Of a stretch of 36,367 nucleotides of DNA, positions 17,440 through 25,013 are shown in pieces. The notes under the pieces were generated by a model. The model was not told the origin of the DNA. It ran no database searches and worked only from the letters and a program-made list of their open reading frames with translations. The DNA comes from Terriglobia bacterium (GTDB lineage: Bacteria; Acidobacteriota; Terriglobia; UBA7540). The stretch's first letter is position 1, and each line of letters begins with the position of its first letter. A program made the position numbers and the translations under genes. The stretch covers positions 1 through 36,367 of the forward strand of contig JAIQEZ010000039.1 of NCBI GenBank assembly GCA_020073545.1, given 5' to 3'.

Positions 17440-18402
17440 ATGGCTGTTCTGGTTTGTTTTCACGACCGGTGTTTCGACGGAGTATGCTCCGCGGCAGTCT
17501 TCACGCGCTTCTATCGGCAATGCGTCGACGCGAAGGCGGAATTCCGCTATCGCGGCCTGATGCACCGCGCCGGACAGTTGTTCGATGAGGGGCTGTTCGA
17601 CGCGGAAGAGAACGTGATCGTTGATTTCAAGTATTCCAGCTCCGACCACCTGACGTGGTGGTTCGATCATCACCAAAGCGCTTTCCTTACCGAGGCGGAC
17701 GCCGAGCACTTCCGGCGCGACCGGAGCGGGAAGAAATTCTACGGGCCGGACTTCCGCTCCTGCACCAAATTCATCGCGCACACCGCGAGCACGCGCTTCG
17801 GCTTCCGGGCGCCGGACCTGGAGGATTTGGTTCACTGGGCGGACCTGATCGACGGTGCACAATATCCGGATATTCGCACGGCCGTGGAAATGCACGAACC
17901 GGCCACACAGTTGACCCTGGTGATCGAGGGGGCGGGCGAAGCGGACTTCTGCGTGCGCCTGATTCCGGAACTTCTCTCGCGGCCGCTAAAGGAAATCGTC
18001 GCCCGTGCGCACATCCGGAAGGCCTTTGAAGACCTCTACAGTCAACATCTGAGGTCCATCGAGCTGATCCGTGGGCGCGCCGAACTGCACGACGGCGTGG
18101 TGTTCTTTGATGTCGCGGACCAGAACCTGGAGGGCTTCAACAAGTTCATTCCGTATTACCTTTTTCCTGGGGCGGTTTATAGCGTGGGTCTGAGCCGTTC
18201 GCAGGAGCGGATCAAGATCGCCGTAGGCAGCAACCCATGGAGCAGCGCCCCTAAGACGGCCAACCTGGCCAGCATCTGCGAGCGTTATGGAGGCGGCGGC
18301 CATGCCAAGGTGGCGGCGATCTCATTGCTTCCGACTGAGTTGGAGCGAGCGCGCAGCGTGGCGGCGCAGATTGTTCACGAGCTGCGCACCGGTTCCGGCT
18401 AG
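17440..18402 (+). CDS. DHH/DHHA1-family phosphoesterase
   Basis: This encodes 320 residues. The N-terminal DHH domain shows CFHDRCFDGVCSAAVF, the first metal motif, then ENVIVDFKYSS and the eponymous WWFDHHQSAF around residue 75. The C-terminal DHHA1 domain carries the substrate motif ERYGGGGHAKVAAISL near residue 285. The family includes nanoRNases, cyclic dinucleotide phosphodiesterases, RecJ and exopolyphosphatases, all using paired Mn/Mg ions; with no CBS or GGDEF parts, this is a compact cytoplasmic member. The Shine-Dalgarno is weak before ATG 17440, so the start is not certain. Placed just upstream of the phospho-signalling cluster, it might hydrolyse a cyclic nucleotide or its linear product, but that is only a contextual guess. 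Confidence 0.85.
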   Translation: MAVLVCFHDRCFDGVCSAAVFTRFYRQCVDAKAEFRYRGLMHRAGQLFDEGLFDAEENVIVDFKYSSSDHLTWWFDHHQSAFLTEADAEHFRRDRSGKKFYGPDFRSCTKFIAHTASTRFGFRAPDLEDLVHWADLIDGAQYPDIRTAVEMHEPATQLTLVIEGAGEADFCVRLIPELLSRPLKEIVARAHIRKAFEDLYSQHLRSIELIRGRAELHDGVVFFDVADQNLEGFNKFIPYYLFPGAVYSVGLSRSQERIKIAVGSNPWSSAPKTANLASICERYGGGGHAKVAAISLLPTELERARSVAAQIVHELRTGSG

Positions 18403-18854
18403 GCCGACAATCCGAGTTTGATTCTCCTGCCTGACGGGGTGCTGGAGCCTGCTCCCTCCCCCCTTTTCGCGCGGCGCGCCAGACAGATTCCGTGGGAACG
18501 GGGAAAGGAGGCCTTGCCCCGGGAGGGCCCCAGGCAAGGGGAAGCGAGACCCGGTCCGCAGGAATCCCCCTTGACTTTGCCCCCGACGGCGGGGCAGGGG
18601 AGCCTGCGGAAAGAACCGAGCGGCTTGATACCAACCAGAGCCTGTGGTAAGAAGGTATAGTCAATTCTATCCACGAGAGCCAGCCTCCTGGCGAACAGGC
18701 TGTTAGTGATTGACCAGTACGTGAGAGCGAGCCGGAGCGAAAGCGGAATCTCTTTTTGGGGTAAACTCGAGCTGATTCTCAAGTTGCACGCGCATCGACA
18801 GAAACCGATTTTACTTAGGTTGATAGTAACTGCAACCGGGGGAAGGTGATCGCC
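18403..18854. other. 450-bp intergenic region before the phospho-signalling cluster
   Basis: It is GC-rich with short stem-loops, for example TGCCCC (18578-18583) with GGGGCA (18591-18596). The last 120 bp before the phosphatase gene are AT-richer (CGATTTTACTTAGGTTGATA at about 18806-18825) and most likely hold its promoter, but no clear -35/-10 pair stands out. No supported coding frame was found. Confidence 0.35.
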
Positions 18855-19763
18855 GTGGCCGAGACGACGGGAAGTGATCCGAAGGCCATTCATGTAAAGT
18901 TGTTTGGGATGTCGGACATGGGTCGCGTCCGCAAGAACAACGAAGACAATTTTGTGATCTGCAATCTTACGACGGGAGAAGTGGGCCTTTCGCCCGCGCT
19001 GCTCGAGCACGATGTGGGGCCGTTCGGGTCATTGTTCATGGTGGCGGACGGGATGGGTGGCGAATCGAGCGGCGAGGTTGCCAGCCAACTTGCCGCGGTC
19101 ACCGTTCCCAAGCGCCTGTATGACAATTTGAAGTCGCTGGACACGGTCAGCGAGGCCAACTTCGTTATCCTTCTGCGCGAGGCCATTGAGTACGCCAATC
19201 AGATCATCTTTCAGAAGGCGCAGGCCAACCCTGCTTACCGTGGCATGGGGACCACGACGACGGCGGCGGCCCTCTTCGGTCAGTACCTCTTCGTGGGGCA
19301 AGTCGGAGATTCTCGCGCCTATCTGATCCGCAACAAACAGATCACCCAGTTGACCCGCGACCAGACGTTCCTGAACTACCTCAAAGAAATCGGCGCTGAG
19401 TTGCCGGCCGACCCTGAAAAGGACAGCCGCAAGAGCATCCTGACGCAGGCTGTGGGGAGCAGTGAGACGCTGGATGTGAAAGTCACCTACACGAAGGTGT
19501 ACCAGGGAGACCGAATCCTGCTGTGCAGCGATGGGCTGTACAACATGGTACCCCTGCCCGATCTCCTGGAGACGGCCAGTCGAGAGGATGGGCTGGCCGG
19601 CGGGTGCAAAGCACTTATCGAAAAGGCCAACGCCAACGGCGGGACCGACAACATCACGCTGGTCATGGTGGATTTTTCAGGGCCAGGGCTTCCCCCGCCG
19701 GATGCTGCCGCGTCCGTCGATTGCAAAGAATTCAACGAAGAAGATTTTAAACCGCGCACGTAG
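18855..19763 (+). CDS. PP2C-type Ser/Thr protein phosphatase
   Basis: This encodes 302 residues from GTG 18855, chosen because GGGGGAAGG ends 8 nt upstream; a GTG at 18846 would lie inside that site. All bacterial PP2C motifs are present: SDMGRVRKNNEDNF, LFMVADGMGGESSGEVAS, the MGTTTTAAALFG core, VGDSRAYLIRNKQITQLT, ILLCSDGLYNMV and GGTDNITLVMVDF. The acidic residues that bind the two catalytic metals are intact. It removes phosphate from Ser/Thr of proteins in the cytoplasm. It heads the plus-strand half of the signalling region, facing an operon with a Ser/Thr kinase, so it is the natural antagonist of that kinase. About 40 residues after the catalytic core are acidic and proline-containing with no known domain. 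Confidence 0.95.
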   Translation: MAETTGSDPKAIHVKLFGMSDMGRVRKNNEDNFVICNLTTGEVGLSPALLEHDVGPFGSLFMVADGMGGESSGEVASQLAAVTVPKRLYDNLKSLDTVSEANFVILLREAIEYANQIIFQKAQANPAYRGMGTTTTAAALFGQYLFVGQVGDSRAYLIRNKQITQLTRDQTFLNYLKEIGAELPADPEKDSRKSILTQAVGSSETLDVKVTYTKVYQGDRILLCSDGLYNMVPLPDLLETASREDGLAGGCKALIEKANANGGTDNITLVMVDFSGPGLPPPDAAASVDCKEFNEEDFKPRT

Positions 19764-19894
19764 AATCTCGAATTGGACTTGCGGAAGGGCCGTGCCCGCT
19801 CCTCGCTGGCAGGCGGGCGTACGGCTCAAAGCGGACGACGAGCTGACGCTTCCGCCCTGGTAGCGCGCTCACACGGACAGTGAGGTCCAAGGCC

Positions 19895-22800
19895 ATGAAA
19901 TGCTCGGGATGCGGCGAAGTGAATGAGGCAGGGTATCGGTTTTGCAGGGTTTGTGGCCACCCTCTGAGCGCGGCGGAGGAGGCTGCTGCCACGGTCGCCA
20001 TCCCCGTGGGCCCAAGCCCCAGCGAGGAGGCGGCTCCCACCGTGGCAGTCTCGACTCCGTCCGCAGCTCCCCCCGCTTTTCGGTTGCTCGCCACCTCGGG
20101 GCTTCTCTCCGGGCGCAATTTCAGCATTACGTCCAAAGGGCTGACTATCGGCCGCGATCATACCAATTGCCAGGTGGTGCTGGCAGATGACCAGGTCTCT
20201 CGACAGCATGCCTGGATTGGATTGAACGATGCCGGCCAAGTGGTGATCCGCGACAAGAATTCCGCCAACGGAACGTACGTCAATCAAGCGCGCATTCAGG
20301 AAGTGGTTTTGAAACCGACCGATGAAATTTCCATCGGCGCGGGCGCCAAGCATCTGTTTCGCATCGAGAGTTTCGTCTCTGCCCCCGCTGCAAAGGCGCC
20401 GTCGGCGGGGCGCGTGGCGGCAGCCGTGGCGGAAGAGGGTCAGTACAGCACTTCCGTGTTGAGTCAGGTGGATATCGCGGCGGCACAGGAAGAGGAAAAA
20501 ACCCGGGGCCGCACTGTGGCCATCAAGCTCACCGATCTGATGGCCCGGCCCCACGTCGAACTGATCGTTGACAAGTACGCCGTCAAGAGCGAGGACATTC
20601 CCGATACAGGGTTGGCTGTCGGCCGCGAGCCTTCCCGTTGCCAGGTGGTAATGGATCACCCCTCCGTGTCAGCGGTGCACGCGCAGTTTTCCGTCAAAGA
20701 CGGGAAAGTCCAGCTAACCGATCAATCAACCAACGGGACCTTCGTCAACGGAATTCGGGTCAAGACTGCTGAACTGCATGACGGCGATTACGTTACCTTC
20801 GGGCGGTACGCCGGCAAGTCTCTGATCTTTCGCTCCGGTCTGGAGCCGCAACTCAAGCTGGAAAGTATCGACCTGACCAAAGACCACCTGGTTATCGGTC
20901 GTGACCCCGACTGCGACGTGATCGTCGCCCATCCCATCGTCTCGAAAAAGCATGCCGAGATCGTCAAGCAGAATGGCAAGATTCTGATCGTCGATCTGGG
21001 CTCCACCAACGGGACTTTTGTCAATGGCATTCGGATCAAACGCCACGAACTCCAGGAACTGGACCGCGTGGTGATCGGCCCCTCGGAGCTCCATTTCCGG
21101 GGTGGAACCCTCTCGCATGTTCCCGACCGGCGGGTCGTGCGGCTGGATTCCGTGCACCTGAATTTCCAGGTGAGGGATCGCAATACGGGCAAGCCCAAAC
21201 TGCTGTTGGATGATCTTTCGCTGGTGGTCAAGCCGAAGGAACTGATTGGCCTGCTGGGGCCAAGCGGCGCGGGAAAATCCACTTTGATGAACGCGCTGAA
21301 CGGCTTTGTGAAACCTACCTCCGGCAAGGTGCTCTACAATGGCGTGGAGTTGTATCAGAACCTGGAGGCGCTGAAATCCACCATCGGATTCGTTCCGCAG
21401 GAAGACATCATGCACCGCCAGCTCACGGTCCGCCACTGCCTCTACTACGCGGCGAGACTGCGGTTGCCGGACGATATTTCCGACGATGAAATCAACCACC
21501 GCGTGGAAGAGATGCTGGAAATCCTGAAACTGGAACCGCAGCGGTGGGATAACCCGGTGGCGACGCTGAGTGGGGGCCAACGCAAACGCGTCAGCCTGGG
21601 AATCGAGCTTCTCCCCAAGCCTGGCGTGCTGTTTCTGGATGAGCCCACGGCCGGCCTGGATCCGCGCACCGAGACGCTGATGATGATGCTTTTCCGGCAA
21701 CTCGCCAACCAGGGCTCGACGATCATCATCACCACCCACTTGCTGGGGTCGTTCGGTGTGCTCGATAAAGTGGTGGTCCTCGTACAAGGGCGTCTTGCCT
21801 ATTACGGCCCGGGAACGAAACTTCTGGAGTATTTCAAGGCCGAATCTCCGCCCGACGTTTACGATGACTTGACGGATAACAACACCGAACCTTACGCGAA
21901 GGAGCTGAAGAAGAGATTTCAGGAGTCGTCCCAATACCGGGACCTGGTGATCGAGCCGCAGAAAAGCATTCCGGCGGAGCGTCCGGCTGCTGCGGTCCCA
22001 GGTCAGGCCCGGCCCCAGGGAAAGGGATTCAGCCTGCGCCAGTTCAACACCCTGCTGCAGCGCAGCTGGGAACTGAAATTCAGTGACCGGGCTCAAACCA
22101 TCCTGCTTTTCGTTCAGGCCCCGCTGGTGGCTTTACTCGTGGCCTTGATGGCGGGAGCACCCAACCAGGTGCAGACCATCTTCATGGCAATGTTCTCCGC
22201 GCTGTGGTTCGGCTGCTCGAATGCGGTTCGCGAGATCGTGGACGAGCAGACTATTTACAGACGGGAACGGCAGACCGGCCTGAAGATTCCTTCCTACATC
22301 CTTTCGAAACTCGTGGTCTTGTCTCTGGTGGCGTTGGCGCAGTGTGCTTCCGTCGTCCTCATCTGTCTGCTTGTCAATCACGCGCTCTCCTTGAGCCTGC
22401 CGGAAGCCGGCGCGGCCATCCTCATCATGTTCCTGGTCGCGGTGAACGGCACGCTGGTCGGTCTGCTGATCTCGAGTCTGGTCGCCACGCCCGAGAAAGC
22501 CTTGACGCTGTTTCCGCTCGTGCTGATTCCAGAACTCCTGCTTTGCGGTCTGTTCCTGCCGGTTCGTCCCATCCAAACGGTCATCCCAATCACCGTGGAA
22601 CAGCTCTTCGAAGGAAAGATGTTTGCGCAGCCGGAAGCGAAGGCCAAGGCGCAACAAACGGTGCACCCCTCCCCCGGTGAAGCGAATCCCACGGCGGCGC
22701 CGAGCGACCAGACCGCCCCCACCGGAGCGGAACAGGGCCGCTTTGCGCATCAAGTGGTGGGCGCGATGACGCCTTCGGAGCAGGTGACCAAGGCCTTCCA

Positions 22801-23161
22801 CAAATACACTCCTGCTCCGGTCGAGGGCATGGGGACGCCCATCCGCTGGCTTTCGACGCTGGCGATTTCACGCTGGGGTTTGGAAGCGCTGTCCGACCTC
22901 TGCCTGCACGGTGCGCATTCCACGCAGGACTACGCTTACAAGATCATCAACACCATCACGATTTCTCTGCATCCGGATGATGTGCAAAAGCTTGAGGAGG
23001 GTCTGGAGCAGTCGGCGGAGTCTGTCGCCGCCTCCGGTGCTTTCCCGCTTGCCTCGAGCTTCTGGAAGGACAAAGGGCCGTACCTGGGGATCATGACGGG
23101 TTACGCCTTTATGATGATTGTGATCATCCTGATCCTGATGAAACGCAAGGATGTGAAGTAG
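19895..23161 (+). CDS. Zinc ribbon + triple FHA + ABC ATPase/permease fusion
   Basis: This encodes 1088 residues from ATG 19895. The order is a zinc ribbon (KCSGCGEVN ... FCRVCGHPL, residues 1-30), FHA1 (TIGRDHTNC, VSRQHAWIG, NSANGTYVN, about 80-150), FHA2 (AVGREPSRC, VSAVHAQF, STNGTFVNG, about 235-300), FHA3 (VIGRDPDCD, VSKKHAEI, STNGTFVNG, about 330-390), then an ABCG-type ATPase with Walker A GPSGAGKST (about 455), signature LSGGQRKRVS, Walker B VLFLDEPTAGLD and ITTHLL. About six helices form an ABC-2 permease (about 730-1085). All three FHA domains keep the GR, SxxH and NG residues. The nearest known design is the mycobacterial FHA-FHA-ABC exporter Rv1747, controlled by a Ser/Thr kinase. 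The exported substrate is unknown. Confidence 0.95.
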   Translation: MKCSGCGEVNEAGYRFCRVCGHPLSAAEEAAATVAIPVGPSPSEEAAPTVAVSTPSAAPPAFRLLATSGLLSGRNFSITSKGLTIGRDHTNCQVVLADDQVSRQHAWIGLNDAGQVVIRDKNSANGTYVNQARIQEVVLKPTDEISIGAGAKHLFRIESFVSAPAAKAPSAGRVAAAVAEEGQYSTSVLSQVDIAAAQEEEKTRGRTVAIKLTDLMARPHVELIVDKYAVKSEDIPDTGLAVGREPSRCQVVMDHPSVSAVHAQFSVKDGKVQLTDQSTNGTFVNGIRVKTAELHDGDYVTFGRYAGKSLIFRSGLEPQLKLESIDLTKDHLVIGRDPDCDVIVAHPIVSKKHAEIVKQNGKILIVDLGSTNGTFVNGIRIKRHELQELDRVVIGPSELHFRGGTLSHVPDRRVVRLDSVHLNFQVRDRNTGKPKLLLDDLSLVVKPKELIGLLGPSGAGKSTLMNALNGFVKPTSGKVLYNGVELYQNLEALKSTIGFVPQEDIMHRQLTVRHCLYYAARLRLPDDISDDEINHRVEEMLEILKLEPQRWDNPVATLSGGQRKRVSLGIELLPKPGVLFLDEPTAGLDPRTETLMMMLFRQLANQGSTIIITTHLLGSFGVLDKVVVLVQGRLAYYGPGTKLLEYFKAESPPDVYDDLTDNNTEPYAKELKKRFQESSQYRDLVIEPQKSIPAERPAAAVPGQARPQGKGFSLRQFNTLLQRSWELKFSDRAQTILLFVQAPLVALLVALMAGAPNQVQTIFMAMFSALWFGCSNAVREIVDEQTIYRRERQTGLKIPSYILSKLVVLSLVALAQCASVVLICLLVNHALSLSLPEAGAAILIMFLVAVNGTLVGLLISSLVATPEKALTLFPLVLIPELLLCGLFLPVRPIQTVIPITVEQLFEGKMFAQPEAKAKAQQTVHPSPGEANPTAAPSDQTAPTGAEQGRFAHQVVGAMTPSEQVTKAFHKYTPAPVEGMGTPIRWLSTLAISRWGLEALSDLCLHGAHSTQDYAYKIINTITISLHPDDVQKLEEGLEQSAESVAASGAFPLASSFWKDKGPYLGIMTGYAFMMIVIILILMKRKDVK

Positions 23162-23187
23162 CACAGCCCCTGCACAAAGGAGTCAGC

Positions 23188-23550
23188 ATGGACAGCGGTT
23201 ATTCCACAGTTCGCAACCTGCTTTACATTGTTTTGGTGTTAACGGTGTTGTCAATCTTCGCGAACTTTTACGTCGCGTCACAACTGGCCCGGAACAGCGA
23301 CGAGCTGGCGCGCATGGGCCTGCTTCTCCAGAAACAGATGATGGGGACCGCCCTGCAACAGTCGCAGGAATTGCAGAAGAAAATGGAGCAGCTCAATCAG
23401 GACGCCGCGGGCATCGACGCGAAGCTGCAGAAGGCCCAGGACAGTTTTGTGGCGCGGATGAATGTCGAGCTCCCCAGGATCATGGACAACTACGTCAAGT
23501 CGCGCGCGCCGACAATTGAAAAGCAGGTCATGAAGCAAGTGCCGAGATAG
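23188..23550 (+). CDS. Small membrane-anchored coiled-coil protein
   Basis: This encodes 120 residues, with AAAGGAG before ATG 23188 and only 26 bp behind the FHA-ABC gene, so it is almost surely in the same operon. One N-terminal helix (LLYIVLVLTVLSIFANFYVA) anchors it. From about residue 45 to 100 a heptad-like, Gln/Lys/Leu-rich helix (LQQSQELQKKMEQLNQDAAG) predicts a coiled coil, and the tail is basic (KQVMKQVPR). No family is recognisable. The position suggests an accessory or assembly subunit of the FHA-ABC transporter, perhaps projecting into the periplasm, although the topology is not established. Confidence 0.75.
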   Translation: MDSGYSTVRNLLYIVLVLTVLSIFANFYVASQLARNSDELARMGLLLQKQMMGTALQQSQELQKKMEQLNQDAAGIDAKLQKAQDSFVARMNVELPRIMDNYVKSRAPTIEKQVMKQVPR

Positions 23551-23553
23551 CGC

Positions 23554-23570
23554 CGCCTGGGCAGCAGGCG
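23554..23570 (+). terminator. Stem-loop at the end of the FHA-ABC operon
   Basis: CGCCTG (23554-23559) and CAGGCG (23565-23570) form a 6-bp stem with a 5-nt loop, starting 4 bp after the stop codon. There is no T-run. A second GC-rich stem, CCGGG/CCCGG, lies at 23664-23677 in the same convergent gap. Confidence 0.4.
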
Positions 23571-23722
23571 AGTCGGCCAGGGCAACTCAGGGCGGGTCAG
23601 AGGCTCGACAACCCATCGAGGATCGGCAGAGTTTCGGGCACGCCCTCGGACTCGGGGGGGGAGCCGGGCCTGCCCGGACGAAGGCGGGCACAGCGGGGGA
23701 GACACCTGGTAGCGAACTTGCC

Positions 23723-24979
23723 TTACTCGAGGGTCTTCACTTCCACGCGGAAAAGCTGTTCACCCATGAAGAACTCGTCGCCGTCCGCGAGTTCCACTTC
23801 ATCGCGCACGCGGCGATAGACGCCGTTCCGGCTGCGCATATCCTGTAGAACGAAGCGTCCAGGTTGGGCCACGATGCGGGCGTGTGTTCCCGACATGTAA
23901 TGGTCGTCCGCGAAGATCAGCTCGCCCGTAGTCCGGCCCAGGGTAGTTTCCGGCTTCTCGAGCTTGAACTCCGCGACGATTTCTCCATTCAGCTTGATGT
24001 GCTCGAGCTTGGCCGTGACCGGTCCTTTTTGAAGTTTGGGCGGGCCGCTCCACATCACCGTGCCCTGCGCGGCATTCTTGCCTTGCGCCTCGTCGAGGCT
24101 TTGGGTGGTAAAGCGGAAGAGTTCGCGCCCCAGCAGGAAGATGTCGCCGGGGGAGAGCTCGCTGTCCTGCCTTTGCCGAACGAAGGACCCGTTCTGGCTG
24201 CCCTGGTCCCTCAAAAGAAGCTTGCCCTCGCGGACGACGAGGGAAGCATGCCGCGCTGAAAGCAGTTGATCTTGGGGATAGCTCAGTTCGCAGTTCTCGC
24301 GACCGATGAACGTCTCTTTCGTGATGACGACAGTTCTTCCTACCGATCCGTCCGGCTTCTTCTCCGTGATCTTGGCTTCGATCTGCACCACGTGCAGGCC
24401 TCTAAAAACCACGGTCCCTTCCGGTGAGGGTGCAGGGGGAGCTGCTGGCGGTCGGGGTGAAGGCGGCTTGGCAACCGGCGGAACGGGCGGCGCGGGCGGC
24501 GGAACCGCGGGCCTCGGAGGAACAGGAGGCTGCGGCGGAGGCGGAGCGGGCCTCGCCACAGGCGGCGTCGGCGGAGCCACCGGACGCGGTGGAGGAGGCA
24601 CCGCAGGCCGGGCCACGGGTGGCCGGGGGGGAGCAACAGGTTTCGGCGGAAGAGGCGGTCCTGCGGGCCGAGGGGGCGCCGCGGGCTGCTGGATCGGCGC
24701 GGGCGGAGGCGCCGCCTGGGGGGGTGCAGCCGGCAAAGGTGTGCCGCAGAACCCGCAGAACTTGCTTCCTGCGGGAAACGATTTGTGGCACTTCGGGCAC
24801 ATTACCTGCGGGACAACCGGCGCGGCCGGGGGGCGTGGAGCCGGCGCCGCGGACGTCGCCGCGCCGTGTAACGGTTTTCCGCAGCGCGCGCACGTCGGCA
24901 AGGACGCCGGATTCATATTCCCACAGGAGACGCACCGCATGTAACGGACGGTTCCTTGTTCGTTTGCGTCAGCGGTCAT
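23723..24979 (-). CDS. Double zinc-ribbon, proline-rich, double-FHA protein
   Basis: This encodes 418 residues from ATG 24979; ATG 24940, just before the first ribbon, is an alternative. Two zinc ribbons (RCVSCGNMN...CARCGKPL and MCPKCHKSF...CGFCGTPL) occupy residues 14-82. A Pro/Ala-rich linker follows to about residue 185, then two FHA domains: FHA1 (FIGRENCEL, LSARHASLV, SQNGSFV) and FHA2 (TLGRTTGEL, SGTHARIV, SRNGVYRRV). FHA domains bind phosphothreonine peptides. With no enzyme domain and no membrane helix, it looks like a cytoplasmic adaptor that links phosphorylated partners. It is the last gene of the minus-strand kinase operon, 34 bp behind the PHP-type gene. The linker is low complexity, which explains strongly biased base runs at 24420-24720. 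Confidence 0.9.
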   Translation of the reverse strand: MTADANEQGTVRYMRCVSCGNMNPASLPTCARCGKPLHGAATSAAPAPRPPAAPVVPQVMCPKCHKSFPAGSKFCGFCGTPLPAAPPQAAPPPAPIQQPAAPPRPAGPPLPPKPVAPPRPPVARPAVPPPPRPVAPPTPPVARPAPPPPQPPVPPRPAVPPPAPPVPPVAKPPSPRPPAAPPAPSPEGTVVFRGLHVVQIEAKITEKKPDGSVGRTVVITKETFIGRENCELSYPQDQLLSARHASLVVREGKLLLRDQGSQNGSFVRQRQDSELSPGDIFLLGRELFRFTTQSLDEAQGKNAAQGTVMWSGPPKLQKGPVTAKLEHIKLNGEIVAEFKLEKPETTLGRTTGELIFADDHYMSGTHARIVAQPGRFVLQDMRSRNGVYRRVRDEVELADGDEFFMGEQLFRVEVKTLE

Positions 24980-25013
24980 GTTGGATGCTCTCTTCGATTC
25001 TGATCGGCGTCAT

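Noticed and set aside
20726-22096. A 456-codon minus-strand open frame opposite the FHA-ABC gene
   Set aside because: Antisense shadow: the plus strand carries intact FHA and ATPase motifs over the same bases.
24420-24720. A tandem DNA repeat of GGCGGAGGCGG-like units
   Set aside because: It is the coding sequence of a Pro/Ala-rich linker; the periodicity follows Pro codons and is not an independent repeat array.
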